64,000 nucleotides of DNA from Bradyrhizobium sp. CCGE-LA001 (GTDB taxonomy: Bacteria; Pseudomonadota; Alphaproteobacteria; Rhizobiales; Xanthobacteraceae). A model generated the notes under the pieces. That model did not search any database. It was not told the DNA's origin and worked only from the letters and a program-made list of their open reading frames with translations. The stretch spans positions 4,457,501-4,521,500 of the forward strand of contig NZ_CP013949.1 in NCBI RefSeq assembly GCF_000296215.2, in the 5' to 3' direction. Position numbers and translations under genes: made by a program. This document shows positions 14,649 to 24,100 of the stretch, one piece after another (the first letter of the stretch is position 1; the number at the start of each line of letters is the position of its first letter).

Positions 14649-15377
14649 TTAGTAACGGCCGATCATCGGGCCGCCGAACTTGTAGTTCAGGCGGACCAAG
14701 CCGATGTCCACGTCCTGCCCGATGCGATCGACCGCGCCACTGGCGAAGGTGACGTTGTGGTCGCCGAGGAAGATGTGGTTGTACTCGACGCCCACCGTCC
14801 AGTTCGGAGCGAAACCGAACTCGAGGCCCGCGCCAACCGTCGCGCCCCAGCGGGTCTCGTCCGCCCGATCGAGGTTCGCACCCGTCGCGACGCTGTAGAC
14901 GTCGTACTTGTTGCTGACAACGGCCGCACCGCCCTTCGCGTAGAGCAGGACATTGTTCCAGGCATAGCCGACCTGACCGGTGATGAGCCCAAACGCGTCC
15001 ACCCTGGTCCGGTTGCGATTGGCGCCGGGAGCGAGCAGGGTAATGTTGTCGCCCGAGAAGTCGGCCCAGTTGCCCTGGCCTTCAACACCGAAAACGAACT
15101 GGCCCGTCTGCCAGCGATAGCCGACCTGACCACCGACCGTGGCCCCGGTCGAGTTGTGCGAACCTTCAGGACCGAAGCCGACGAGATCCCAGGACGTATC
15201 CGCCGAACCGCCGCCAGCGTTGACGCCGATGTAGAACCCGCTCCAGTCATAGACCGCCGCGATCGCCGCAGGCGGAGCCTTCGTGTACGGCCGCGCCGCG
15301 AGGTCAGCAGCCAGCGCTGGCGCAGCCGCGCTGAGCGCGACGAGGCTGACAGCGGCAAGCAACAAATTCTTCTTCAT
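14649..15377 (-). CDS. outer membrane beta-barrel protein (Omp25/Omp31-like)
   Basis: This is a 242-residue porin-family protein. A clear Sec signal peptide (MKKNLLLAAVSLVALSAAAP..., cleavage after ALA at residue ~23) is followed by a linker and 'YDWSGFYIGVNAGGG', the hallmark first strand of the rhizobial/Brucella Omp25-Omp31 family. Alternating amphipathic strands continue to the C-terminus, which ends GGPMIGRY with a terminal aromatic residue for BAM recognition. It is probably a structural surface protein of eight strands. The gene is monocistronic with a strong terminator, which suggests high expression. Bradyrhizobium genomes carry many paralogues. Confidence 0.93.
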   Translation of the reverse strand: MKKNLLLAAVSLVALSAAAPALAADLAARPYTKAPPAAIAAVYDWSGFYIGVNAGGGSADTSWDLVGFGPEGSHNSTGATVGGQVGYRWQTGQFVFGVEGQGNWADFSGDNITLLAPGANRNRTRVDAFGLITGQVGYAWNNVLLYAKGGAAVVSNKYDVYSVATGANLDRADETRWGATVGAGLEFGFAPNWTVGVEYNHIFLGDHNVTFASGAVDRIGQDVDIGLVRLNYKFGGPMIGRY

Positions 15378-15632
15378 TTGATTCCCGTTCCAGTTTCTTC
15401 AGTAGGCCCCCGGGCCGTGTTGCCGTCATAACAGTGCTCGGCGGAATTGCTGTAACCTCGACGCAACAGTTGTCGCCAAAGGGCCGCGCTACATTAACGA
15501 ACGTTTAGCGGAGCGTGCTGGAAACCCTTTGAAACAAGTGTTTTCAGCAGTTCCAATGCCCGCTACACAACATATACTGCGTGCGAGCGTAACGATCGCT
15601 GGAACGCACATTCGTGTGATTGGAGAATCGAA

Positions 15633-15941
15633 ATGCGCGCCCGAATTGCTCTTCCCATTGTCGCCACATTTTCGCTCGCACTCGCCACATTTGCACTCGT
15701 GCTCAGCGCAAGCTCTCCGGCGCAAGCGTTCGGCACGCGTCATCCCTTCTGCCTCACCGGCGATGAATGGCCGGGGTTGAGCAATTGCAGGTTCGATACT
15801 TACGCACAGTGTCAGGCGAGTGCGTCGGGCCGCGCGCTGACCTGCATCGCCAATCCCTTCTTCGCAGGCGTGAGCGATGATCCCTACGCCTATCCGAACC
15901 GGCCGGGTGCGCAGACGCCGGGCTATTTCCTGCCGCGCTGA
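15633..15941 (+). CDS. DUF3551 secreted small protein, copy 1
   Basis: This is a 102-residue protein of unknown function. A signal peptide (cleavage near ASSPAQA, residue ~33) is followed by a Cys-containing domain, with FCLTGDEWPGLSNC, then TYAQCQASASGR and TCIANPFF, the pattern of DUF3551. Cysteines at the same relative places in the neighbouring gene suggest disulfides in the periplasm. A GGAG ribosome-binding site precedes the ATG by 7 bases. The stop is directly followed by the start of a paralogue, so the two are co-translated. DUF3551 is abundant in Bradyrhizobium; no function is assigned. Confidence 0.85.
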   Translation: MRARIALPIVATFSLALATFALVLSASSPAQAFGTRHPFCLTGDEWPGLSNCRFDTYAQCQASASGRALTCIANPFFAGVSDDPYAYPNRPGAQTPGYFLPR

Positions 15942-15942
15942 G

Positions 15943-16188
15943 ATGCGCCGCACCTGCCTCGCACTTGTCGTGATCGGCCTGCCGTTCGCAGGCGGGGTCG
16001 TGCACGCACAGACCTATGATCCGAGCTACCCCGTCTGCATGCAGATCTACGGCCCCGTCGGCTATTTCGACTGTCGTTACGGCTCGCTGGCGCAATGCCG
16101 GTATCTCGCCGTCGGCCGTTCGGCGAGTTGCGTCGTGAACCCGTATTTTGCGCAGGCTAAGCCCCCTCGACGATCGAAGCACCGATAA
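15943..16188 (+). CDS. DUF3551 secreted small protein, copy 2
   Basis: This 81-residue protein is paralogous to the preceding one: SYPVCMQIYGPVGYFDCRYG, SLAQCRYLAVGRSASC and VVNPYF align with that gene's Cys/aromatic pattern. A signal peptide ending VVHA (residue ~22) predicts export. The ATG at 15943 falls two bases after the upstream stop. An in-frame ORF opens earlier (15877) but would overlap copy 1. The basic tail PPRRSKHR is not part of the domain. Confidence 0.8.
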   Translation: MRRTCLALVVIGLPFAGGVVHAQTYDPSYPVCMQIYGPVGYFDCRYGSLAQCRYLAVGRSASCVVNPYFAQAKPPRRSKHR

Positions 16189-16345
16189 GGGTTGGCACAT
16201 GCGGGATGCTGATATGCAGCCCGTCTGACATCGCGGCTCCCGTGTTGACGCTGGCTGATCCGGGTTTAAGTACCGTCGAACAAATCTTGCAGGGATGGCG
16301 ACGTTCGCTGGGCTGGTTCCCTTTGACGCCACCAATGCAGGACAC

Positions 16346-17623
16346 ATGACGATCTCGCACCAAGCGACCTCGCCCCGCGCGGGTTCAGCCGCAGCTTCAG
16401 CGCCCCCTCACCTCGCCATCGTCCTCGTCTCGCTCGCGATGGGCGGCTTTGCGATCGGAACCACCGAATTCGCATCGATGAGCCTGCTGCCGTTCTTCGC
16501 CGCCGACCTCGGCATCGACGAGCCGACCGCGGGCCACGCGATCAGCGCCTACGCCCTCGGTGTCGTGCTGGGCGCACCGCTGATCGCTGTGCTCGGCGCG
16601 CGGTTCGCGCGGCGCACGCAGCTGCTGGCCCTGATGGCCGTGTTCGCACTCGGCAATGCGCTCACGGCGTTGGCGCCGGGCTACGGCTCGATGATCGCGG
16701 CCCGCTTTCTCTCCGGATTGCCCCACGGCGCCTATTTCGGCATCGCCGCGCTGGTCGCCGCCTCGCTCGTTCCGCAACATCGTCGCTCACAGGCAGTCGG
16801 CCAGGTGATGCTCGGCCTGACCTCCGCCACCATCATCGGCGTGCCCCTGGCCAATCTGATCGGACAGGCGGTCGGCTGGCGCGCGAGTTTTGGCCTCGTG
16901 TCGGTGCTGGCGCTGCTCACGATTTTGCTGTGCGCCCTGTTCGCGCCGCGCGACCGGGCCGGCAGCTCCGATCCGCTCCGCGAGCTCGGCGCGCTCAGAA
17001 GCGGCCGCGTCTGGATCACGCTGGCGATCGGCGCCATCGGCTTCGGCGGCATGTTCGCCGTCTACACCTATCTCGCGACCACGCTGATCGAGGTCACCAA
17101 GGTCAGCCCGACGGTCATTCCGTTTTTCCTGGCCGTGTTCGGCATCGGCGCCACGCTCGGCAATCTGTTCGTGCCGCGCTTCGCCGACCGCGCCCTGATG
17201 CCGACGGCGGGCGTCATCCTGCTGTTCGCCGCGGTTGCACTCATGGTGTTTCCTCTTGCCGCCGGCAATCCCTGGCTGCTCGCGGCGGACGTGTTTGCGA
17301 TCGGCGCCAGCGTGTCGCTCGGCGCCATCCTGCAGACGCGGCTGATGGACGTTGCGGGCGATGCGCAGGCGCTCGCGGCCGCGCTGAACCATTCGGCCTT
17401 CAACACCGCCAATGCGCTCGGCCCATTCCTCGGCGGCCTCGCCATTCGTGAAGGCCTCGGCTGGACCTCCACCGGGCCCGTCGGCGCTGCGCTCGCGCTG
17501 CTCGGTTTGCTGATCTGGGCCATCGCCGCCCGCGACACGGGACCTGCGCGGGTCACCTCGCGACGTGATGCCGGGTCGCCGACGAAGGCTCCGACGGCCC
17601 CCGCCGCTGGCGTCGGATCGTAG
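16346..17623 (+). CDS. MFS transporter, drug/sugar efflux (DHA1, AraJ/YdhP-like)
   Basis: This is a 425-residue major facilitator with about 12 membrane segments. The first span FAIGTTEFASMSLLPFFAADL is typical of the arabinose/purine-efflux subgroup of DHA1. The loop 2-3 motif survives as VLGARFARRTQLL, and RFLSGLPHGAYFGIAALVAA marks the antiporter motif region of segment 5. The substrate is unknown. The ATG at 16346 has AGGA close upstream; another ATG at 16295 would add 17 non-conserved residues. The gene is alone on its strand. The C-terminal tail (RDAGSPTKAPTAPAAGVGS) is hydrophilic and unconserved. Confidence 0.9.
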   Translation: MTISHQATSPRAGSAAASAPPHLAIVLVSLAMGGFAIGTTEFASMSLLPFFAADLGIDEPTAGHAISAYALGVVLGAPLIAVLGARFARRTQLLALMAVFALGNALTALAPGYGSMIAARFLSGLPHGAYFGIAALVAASLVPQHRRSQAVGQVMLGLTSATIIGVPLANLIGQAVGWRASFGLVSVLALLTILLCALFAPRDRAGSSDPLRELGALRSGRVWITLAIGAIGFGGMFAVYTYLATTLIEVTKVSPTVIPFFLAVFGIGATLGNLFVPRFADRALMPTAGVILLFAAVALMVFPLAAGNPWLLAADVFAIGASVSLGAILQTRLMDVAGDAQALAAALNHSAFNTANALGPFLGGLAIREGLGWTSTGPVGAALALLGLLIWAIAARDTGPARVTSRRDAGSPTKAPTAPAAGVGS

Positions 17624-17683
17624 CCGTTCCGATTCGGCCAGGAATCCGGTGGTGTAATGCGTGCGGCGAATGTCGTGAACGGT

Positions 17684-18322
17684 TCAGCTCTGCCAGGGCG
17701 TGTTGCGGATGCGCGCACAGACATTTGGCTTGCGGAAGGTGGGATCGTGATCCTCGATGTAGTCGAAGTTCACCGTCCCGAACGTCGTCTGCGGCTTCTT
17801 CAGGGCTGAACAGGTCTGCACCTTCAGAAATTCGTTCTTGAAGTCACCCCGCGGAAACGCGGAGATCACCTGCTCGCGCTGTTCCGGCGTGTAGTCGTCA
17901 AATCCTACGCCGACGACATCCACCAGAACGCCGGCATTGGTGAGCGCGATCTCCGGTCTCATATATTGTGGAATTCCGGGCGTGGTGTGCAGCGCGATCG
18001 CCTCCCACACTAGGTCGGCTTGCGGTTCGGCGATGCCGCGCGCCCGCAGAAAGTCGCGCGCGGCGTCGGCGCCATCGACCTCAAATCGCTTGGTCTCGGT
18101 GTGATAGTGATCGACGAGGCCGAGGTCGTGAAACAGCGCCGCCACGTACAGCAGCTCGGAATCGAACTTCAGCTTCTGACGCTGCCCCTTGATCGCACCG
18201 AACACGTAGACGCGAACCGAATGGTTGAACAGCATCTCGTCTTCGTATTGGCGCACGAGTTCGGTGGCCTCTCGCGCCAGTTGGCTGTCGGGAATCTTGA
18301 CGCCGGAAATCACGCTCGTCAT
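17684..18322 (-). CDS. HD-domain protein, cyanamide-hydratase-like
   Basis: This is a 212-residue HD-superfamily metal hydrolase. The metal ligands are visible as NHSVRVY (His34), LFHDLGLVDHYH (His65-Asp66) and EAIALHTTPG. The sequence around FEVDGADAARDFL and PEIALTNAGVLVDVVG is the pattern of the cyanamide hydratase/urea hydro-lyase-type HD group, which hydrates cyanamide to urea in characterised fungal members; the substrate here is unproven. It lies 40 bases downstream of the AhpD-like gene and is probably co-transcribed with it, opposite the MocR-type regulator. It is intact. Confidence 0.8.
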   Translation of the reverse strand: MTSVISGVKIPDSQLAREATELVRQYEDEMLFNHSVRVYVFGAIKGQRQKLKFDSELLYVAALFHDLGLVDHYHTETKRFEVDGADAARDFLRARGIAEPQADLVWEAIALHTTPGIPQYMRPEIALTNAGVLVDVVGVGFDDYTPEQREQVISAFPRGDFKNEFLKVQTCSALKKPQTTFGTVNFDYIEDHDPTFRKPNVCARIRNTPWQS

Positions 18323-18362
18323 TTTCAAGATCCTACTCTCTCTCCACAGGTACCGTTGGAAA

Positions 18363-18824
18363 TCAGGCGGCCTTCTCAAGAACGGCCTGCGGCGTATTTC
18401 GGAAGCTGATTGACATTCGATTGTACGCATTCATCAGGCTAATGGCGATCGTGAGGTCAACCAACTCGCGCTCCGTGAAGACCTTGCGCGCGGCTTGATA
18501 GGCCTCCTCCGGAACGTTGGTCTCGGCAACGCGGGTGACAGTCTCCGCCCATGCGAGTGCGGCGCGCTCCCGCTCGTCGAAGAGATTGCCGGCCTCGGTC
18601 CACGCTTGGACCAGCGCAAGCTTTTCGATCTTGACCCCGCCGTTGAGCAGATCGCGCGTGTGCATGGCGAGGCAATAGGCGCAGTTGTTGATCTGCGAGA
18701 CCCGCAGATAAGCGAGATTCACCAGCGTCGCGGGGAGCCCGCTCTGCATGACGTAGCCGTAAACGCCGCCCAGCGCCTTCGCGCCCGCCGGAGCGACGTG
18801 GTTGTAGTTGAGACGTTCGCTCAT
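18363..18824 (-). CDS. carboxymuconolactone decarboxylase / AhpD-like family protein
   Basis: This 153-residue all-helical protein belongs to the alkylhydroperoxidase-like family. The redox motif is Cys48-x-x-Cys51 followed by His55 (NNCAYCLAMH), and the segment LVNLAYLRVSQIN leads into it. Such proteins reduce peroxides or act in ring-fission pathways; most single-copy genomic members are of unknown substrate. The start at 18824 (MSERLNYNHVAP) has an AAGGAG-type site (TCAAGGAGAAAGCAG). It heads a two-gene unit with the HD protein and is divergent from a MocR regulator, which is the likely controller. Confidence 0.85.
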   Translation of the reverse strand: MSERLNYNHVAPAGAKALGGVYGYVMQSGLPATLVNLAYLRVSQINNCAYCLAMHTRDLLNGGVKIEKLALVQAWTEAGNLFDERERAALAWAETVTRVAETNVPEEAYQAARKVFTERELVDLTIAISLMNAYNRMSISFRNTPQAVLEKAA

Positions 18825-18911
18825 CTGCTTTCTCCTTGATAATCCGAGGGAATGAAGCGTTACCTTGCCTTTTACGTGCCCTCTCCGTAGTCCATAAAAA
18901 AGCACCAAGAA

Positions 18912-18928
18912 TACACAAAAATCGTGTA
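18912..18928. promoter_or_regulatory. inverted repeat in the MocR / AhpD-like divergent intergenic region
   Basis: TACAC (18912-18916) and GTGTA (18924-18928) form an inverted repeat with a 7-base spacer in the 114-bp gap between the divergent genes, just before the regulator's start codon. It is a candidate operator or promoter element for autoregulation. Short inverted repeats occur by chance, so support is moderate. Confidence 0.35.
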
Positions 18929-18938
18929 CCACTCAGGC

Positions 18939-20345
18939 GTGACCAAGCCGCTGCATCTGGAGCTCGATCGTTCCGCCAAGACGCCCTTGGCAGAGCAGAT
19001 CCACAGGGGGATCAGGGCCGCCATCGAGAGCGGCGTGCTCGCGCCGGGCGCGCGCCTGCCCTCCTGGCAGGATCTGGCAGCTCAGCTTGGTGTCGCGCGT
19101 GGCACCGTGCGCATCGCGTATGAGAAGCTTTCGTCCGCCCAACTGATCGTCGCCAGCCGCGCCAGCGGAACGCATGTGGTGGATCGGCCGTCCTTCCCCG
19201 TTCGCCAGGACAAGGCCCCGGTGCCAGGCTCCTTCATGGAAATGTACCAGGAGCTCACTGCGGGGCCTGCGATCTTTCAGATGGGTGTGCCGGCCCAGGA
19301 GACCTTTCCTGCCACGCTGCTCGCGCGTATGCGCGCGCAGGCGGTTCGCGCCGAAGCGAGCACGCCAGCGATCTACCCTGATCCACGCGGCGAGTTGGCG
19401 TTACGGCGCGAAATCGCGGCTTACCTGGCGTTGGCCCGTGGGATCGAATGCGACCCGTCGCAGATCATCATCACCGCTGGTTTCAGCGGCGGCCTCGGAT
19501 TGGCGCTCCGCGTCCTCGGGCTCGAGCAGAAGAAGGCCTGGATGGAGGACCCGGGCTTTCCCTTCACCCGGCGCGGTATGGAGCTTGCGCGATTATTCAT
19601 CATGTCGATCCCCGTCGACGCTGAGGGCATCGACGTCGACCACGGATTGAAACACGCGCCCGACGCGGCGCTTGCGGTCGTGACGCCGGGACAGCAGGCG
19701 CCGCTTGGATCGACTTTATCGCTGGCACGGCGCTCGCGCCTGCTTGATTGGGCTGCGCAAAGCAACGCCTGGGTGATCGAGGATGACTACCTGAGCGAAC
19801 TCCAGCTCAAAGGCCGGGCCACACCCGCGCTCGCCTCGCTCGACCGCGCCGGCCGGGTCATTCACATCGGCTCCTTCAGCAAGACCCTGACACCCGCTCT
19901 GCGGCTGGGCTTCGTCGTCGCTCCGGCCGCCCTGGCATCGCGATTTGCGGAAGCTGCGGCGTGCCTTGCGCCGGCGCCCGGCCCCGCGGTGCAGCTCGCA
20001 ACTGCCGACTTCATGCGCGAGGGCCATTATCTCCGGCATCTTCGACGCACGAAGCGCGCCTACGCGGCCCAAGGCGATGCGTTGCTGAAATATCTTTCCC
20101 AGCGCACCGCAGATGTGACGCTCGCCGGACTGGCTGCAGTCTTGTGGTTGCCGGACGGAGCTCCTGACCTCGCCATCGCCAGGGAAGCAGCCGCGCTTGG
20201 AATGGCGCCTACGTCATTATCCCTCTGGTATGCGTCGAAGGCTTCGGCGAGGCAGGGACTCTTGCTTGGGGTTGCGACATCTCCGCTCAAGCGGATCGAG
20301 CCAGCATGCGAGCGGTTGCTTCAGATCATTGGCCGTTTGACGTGA
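18939..20345 (+). CDS. MocR/PdxR-type transcriptional regulator (GntR HTH + aminotransferase domain)
   Basis: This 468-residue chimera has an N-terminal GntR winged helix (about 5-75: PLAEQIHRGIRAAIESG, LGVARGTVRIAYEKL) joined to a class-I aminotransferase-like domain. The PLP features are present: VIEDDYLSEL and the Schiff-base lysine in GSFSKTLTPALRLG. These proteins sense PLP or PLP adducts and act as regulators rather than enzymes. The GTG at 18939 (reading MTKPLHLELD) fits the family start; a GTG at 18924 is possible. It is divergent from the AhpD/HD pair, the likely target. Confidence 0.88.
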   Translation: MTKPLHLELDRSAKTPLAEQIHRGIRAAIESGVLAPGARLPSWQDLAAQLGVARGTVRIAYEKLSSAQLIVASRASGTHVVDRPSFPVRQDKAPVPGSFMEMYQELTAGPAIFQMGVPAQETFPATLLARMRAQAVRAEASTPAIYPDPRGELALRREIAAYLALARGIECDPSQIIITAGFSGGLGLALRVLGLEQKKAWMEDPGFPFTRRGMELARLFIMSIPVDAEGIDVDHGLKHAPDAALAVVTPGQQAPLGSTLSLARRSRLLDWAAQSNAWVIEDDYLSELQLKGRATPALASLDRAGRVIHIGSFSKTLTPALRLGFVVAPAALASRFAEAAACLAPAPGPAVQLATADFMREGHYLRHLRRTKRAYAAQGDALLKYLSQRTADVTLAGLAAVLWLPDGAPDLAIAREAAALGMAPTSLSLWYASKASARQGLLLGVATSPLKRIEPACERLLQIIGRLT

Positions 20346-20359
20346 TCGGAGTTGTTGCC

Positions 20360-21109
20360 TCAGCCTGCCATGGTGACGATCAAAGGTCCGTTCCGCGTCG
20401 CAATCACGGTGTGCTCGTACTGAACGGTCGGCGCCTCGGGGCTGCTGTAGAGCGTCCATGGGCCTTCACCGTCCTCAGCCCATTCGGCACCCAGGGACAG
20501 GAATGGCTCGACGGTGAACACCAGACCCTCGCCCATGATGCGGCGCTCGGAGCGGTCGGGCCATGTTGCGATCTCCGTCGGCTCCTCATGAAGCGACAGG
20601 CCGACACCGTGACTGGCGAGATTGCGGACCAGGCTGTATCCGTTCTTGCGAGCGAACGTTCCAATGGCTTCGCCGATGCCGGCCATCGGCTTGCCCGTCC
20701 CGACCTGCCGCAGGCCTGTCCACATCGCCCGCCGGCCGTCCCTGCAAAGGCGCTCGATCGCCCGGGTAACGGGCGGAACGGCGAACGAGGCTCCCGTGTC
20801 GGCAAAGAAGCCGTTCTTCTCGGCCGACACGTCGATGTTGACGAGATCGCTACGCGCGATCCGACGCTCACCCGGGATGCCGTGAGCGATCTCTTCATTC
20901 ACGCTGATGCAGGTCGCGCCGGGAAAGTCGTAGGCCAGTTCCGGAGCAGAGCGCGCTCCAGCAGCCTCCAGCAGCTTCCGGCCGATCAGGTCGAGCTCGG
21001 AGGTGGTCATGCCCGGCTCAAGCGCCTTGCCCATCGCCTCCAAGGTGTTGGCGACGATGCGCCCGATTTCTTTCAGGCGAGTGAGGTCGTTGTCGTCTGA
21101 GATCGTCAT
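20360..21109 (-). CDS. map: type I methionine aminopeptidase
   Basis: The enzyme removes the initiator methionine from nascent proteins. The 249-residue protein carries all five metal ligands: Asp93, Asp104, His167, Glu201 and Glu232 (VNIDVS, FFADTG, ASHGVG, FTVEPF, YEHT), and the substrate histidine His76 (AHGIPG). It is convergent with the MocR gene (14-base gap). The start MTISDDNDLTRLKEIG is chosen over a longer frame to 21196. Sequence divergence from housekeeping Map (for example GHGVGLSLHEEPTEI) suggests this could be a second, paralogous copy, but that needs the whole genome. Confidence 0.9.
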   Translation of the reverse strand: MTISDDNDLTRLKEIGRIVANTLEAMGKALEPGMTTSELDLIGRKLLEAAGARSAPELAYDFPGATCISVNEEIAHGIPGERRIARSDLVNIDVSAEKNGFFADTGASFAVPPVTRAIERLCRDGRRAMWTGLRQVGTGKPMAGIGEAIGTFARKNGYSLVRNLASHGVGLSLHEEPTEIATWPDRSERRIMGEGLVFTVEPFLSLGAEWAEDGEGPWTLYSSPEAPTVQYEHTVIATRNGPLIVTMAG

Positions 21110-21192
21110 GCCATGCCCATCCGAAAGCTCTGGCATAGCGCCTGTGCAGGCGGCGTGCAAACCGACTGCATTTTTTACCAAAGCCGCCGTCT

Positions 21193-24100
21193 TCAACCCT
21201 CGTCGAGCAGATGGCGGACCTTGGCGGCGAGGTCCTCGATCGCAAAGGGCTTGGACAGCAGATGCTTTCCCGCATCGAGCATGCCGTTGTGAACGATCGC
21301 GTTGCGCGTATAGCCCGTGGTGAACAGCACCTTCAGCTCCGGATGGCGCTTCGACAGCTCGGCAGCAAGCTCGGCGCCGGTCATGTCGGGCATGACGACG
21401 TCGGTGAACAGCAGATCCGGAACGAAACCATTTTCGATCGTCCTGATCGCCTCCTTGGCGCTCGCGGCTTCGATCACCTTATAGCCGAGCTCGCGCAGGC
21501 TTTCGGACGAGATGCTGCGGACGCGTTCATCGTCCTCGACGACGAGAATGGTTTCGCTCTGAAGACTTGCTCCGGGATGCGTCACGCCCTGCGACGGAGT
21601 TGACACGGCCTCCTTGCCCGCGAAGCGCGGAAGATAGATCTTCACGGTGGTGCCGACGTCGACCTCCGAATAGATTTTGACATGGCCGCCGGACTGCCGC
21701 ACGAAGCCGTAGACCTGGCTGAGACCGAGGCCGGTGCCTTTGCCCACGACCTTGGTCGTGAAGAACGGATCGAACACCTTTCCCAACACATCGGCCGCAA
21801 TGCCCGTGCCGTTGTCCGTCACGGCGATGAGAACATATTGTCCGGGCGATAGTGCGTATTCGAGGGCAAATTTCCGGTCGATCGAGGCGTTGCTGGTCTC
21901 GATCGTCAGCCTGCCGCCCTTCGGCATCGCATCGCGCGCATTGACGGCAAGATTGATGAGCGCGCTTTCCAGCTGGGCCGGGTCCGCCTTGACGCGCCAG
22001 AGGCCGGCCGCAAGAACCGTCTCGAGGCGGACAAGCTCGCCGAGCGAGCGCTCGAGCAGCTCGCTCATTCCGCCGACCATCTTGTTGATGTCGACGACTT
22101 CCGGCGCCAGAGGCTGCTGGCGTGAGAACGCGAGCAGCCTTTGCGTCAGGGTGGCCGCGCGGCTTGCGCCATCGATGGCGCCCTCGATGAAGCGGTCGAT
22201 GTTGACCTCTCCCTTGCCGAGCCGCCGCTTGGCGAGATTCAAGCTGCCGAGGATGACGGCCAGCATGTTGTTGAAGTCGTGGGCGATCCCGCCGGTCAAC
22301 TGCCCGACGGCTTCCATCTTCTGGGATTGCCGCAGCTGCTCCTCGGCCTTCATGCGCTCGGCAATCTCGTCTGCGACGCGTTGCTCCAGCTCGGCATTGA
22401 GCGCCTCAAGCCGGGTCAGAAGCCGGGCGTTGTCGATCGCGGTGGCGGCATGGCCCGCAATCCCGAGCAACGCGGCCTCATGCTCGGCTTGGAATTGGCC
22501 CGTCTCGGCATGACCGAAGAACAATCCCCCGAGCACCTCTCCCGCCCGCGAGATCACAGGGACCGCCAGATACGACCGAACGGGGAGATGGCCGTCGGGC
22601 ATGCCCTTCCGCGGCGCGTTCTTGCCGTAGCGCGGGTCCTGCAGGATGTCCTCGGACCGCACCACGCCGGTGCCTTTGAACGTCGGCTCGAACACGGCCG
22701 TGTTGCGCGGCATCGGGAAGTTCTCGAAGGCCGATCGCGCCACCCCGGACAGCGAATAGAGCATGTAGCTGCCGCCGTCCGGCGTCAGAACGTTGTAGAA
22801 GAAGGCCCCGAACTGGGCGCCCGTCAGCTCGACGCCGGCATCGGTCACGATCTGCACGATCTTCTCGAGATCGCGTTCGCGGGCGACCGAAGCCCCCGTA
22901 TCGTTCAAGATTCTGAGATGTCGCTCAGTCTTCTTTTGCGCGGAGATGTCCAGCACCGTCCCGATGAATCGAACGGCCTGGCCGTCGAAAAAGATGGCTT
23001 GACCTGTCGCGGCGATCCAGCGCTCGACACCATCCTCGATGCCGACGGTCCGATATTCGATGTTGTAGCTTGTCGGCGCCTCGGAATTGAGGGCGGCGGA
23101 CACAGCCTCGTGCACACGCTGCCTGTCTGCGGGATGAATGCCCTTGAGGAAAGACTCTTCATAGCTGACCTCGGCGTCCGGCGAGAGACCGAACACCTCC
23201 TTGCAGCGATTGTCCCATCGCAGAACGTCGTTGACCGGATCGTAATCCCAGGTGCCGATACCGGCCGCCTTATTCGCGAGCACCAGCCGTTCGGCGGCAT
23301 CCCGGGCGGCCTGTTCAGATCGGACGCGCTCGATATGCGCCCATGATCGCTCGGTCACCTCCGTGAGCAAGGCGAGCTCGCGCGACGTCCACCGATGCGG
23401 GCCGCGGTGATGGATCGCCATCAAGGCGGTGAGCTGCCCTTCCTTGACCAGGGGCATGCAGATCGTCGAACCGATCCCGATACTTTGGAAGGTCGCAGCT
23501 TCCTCCGGCGCAATCTCCTTCAGATTGTCGTTGATGATGAGCGGCCGGCCGGCACCCAGCTCTCGCACCGCCTTCACGCCGAAATCAGCCAGGCTGTAAT
23601 GGCCAACGATATGCATCGCACCGGGCGCGGCCCAATCCCCGCGAATGGTGAAGCCGTCCTGATCGGGATCCATGTCGGCATAGGCGCAATTGGACACGCC
23701 GAGATGCTCACCCAGCATCCTGGTGGTCACCGCCATCACGCCGTCGGCATCGCGGGTCTTGGCCGTCTCCTTGTTGAGCGCGTCCAGGAAAAGCAGCCGG
23801 GCTTCGTTCTCCCGCACCGCCGTCTCCGCGCGGCGGCGTTCGACCGCGGTGCGCGTGCGCTCGGCAACATCGCGGATCAGCTCCAGCTCGTCGCGGCTCC
23901 ATTGCCGCGGCGTGGCGTTGTTGAGGTACAGCAGCGCAACGACCCCGTCCGGCTCGGAGATCGGCATGTTGACGAGCGCGCGCGCGGAGATCGCCTCGAG
24001 GGCTCGGGCGCGGTCGCCGACGCGAGGGTCTTTCTCGGCATCGGCACAGATGACGGTCTCACCACGCTTCAGGTCTTCGATGTAGCTGCCGTAGTCGCGG

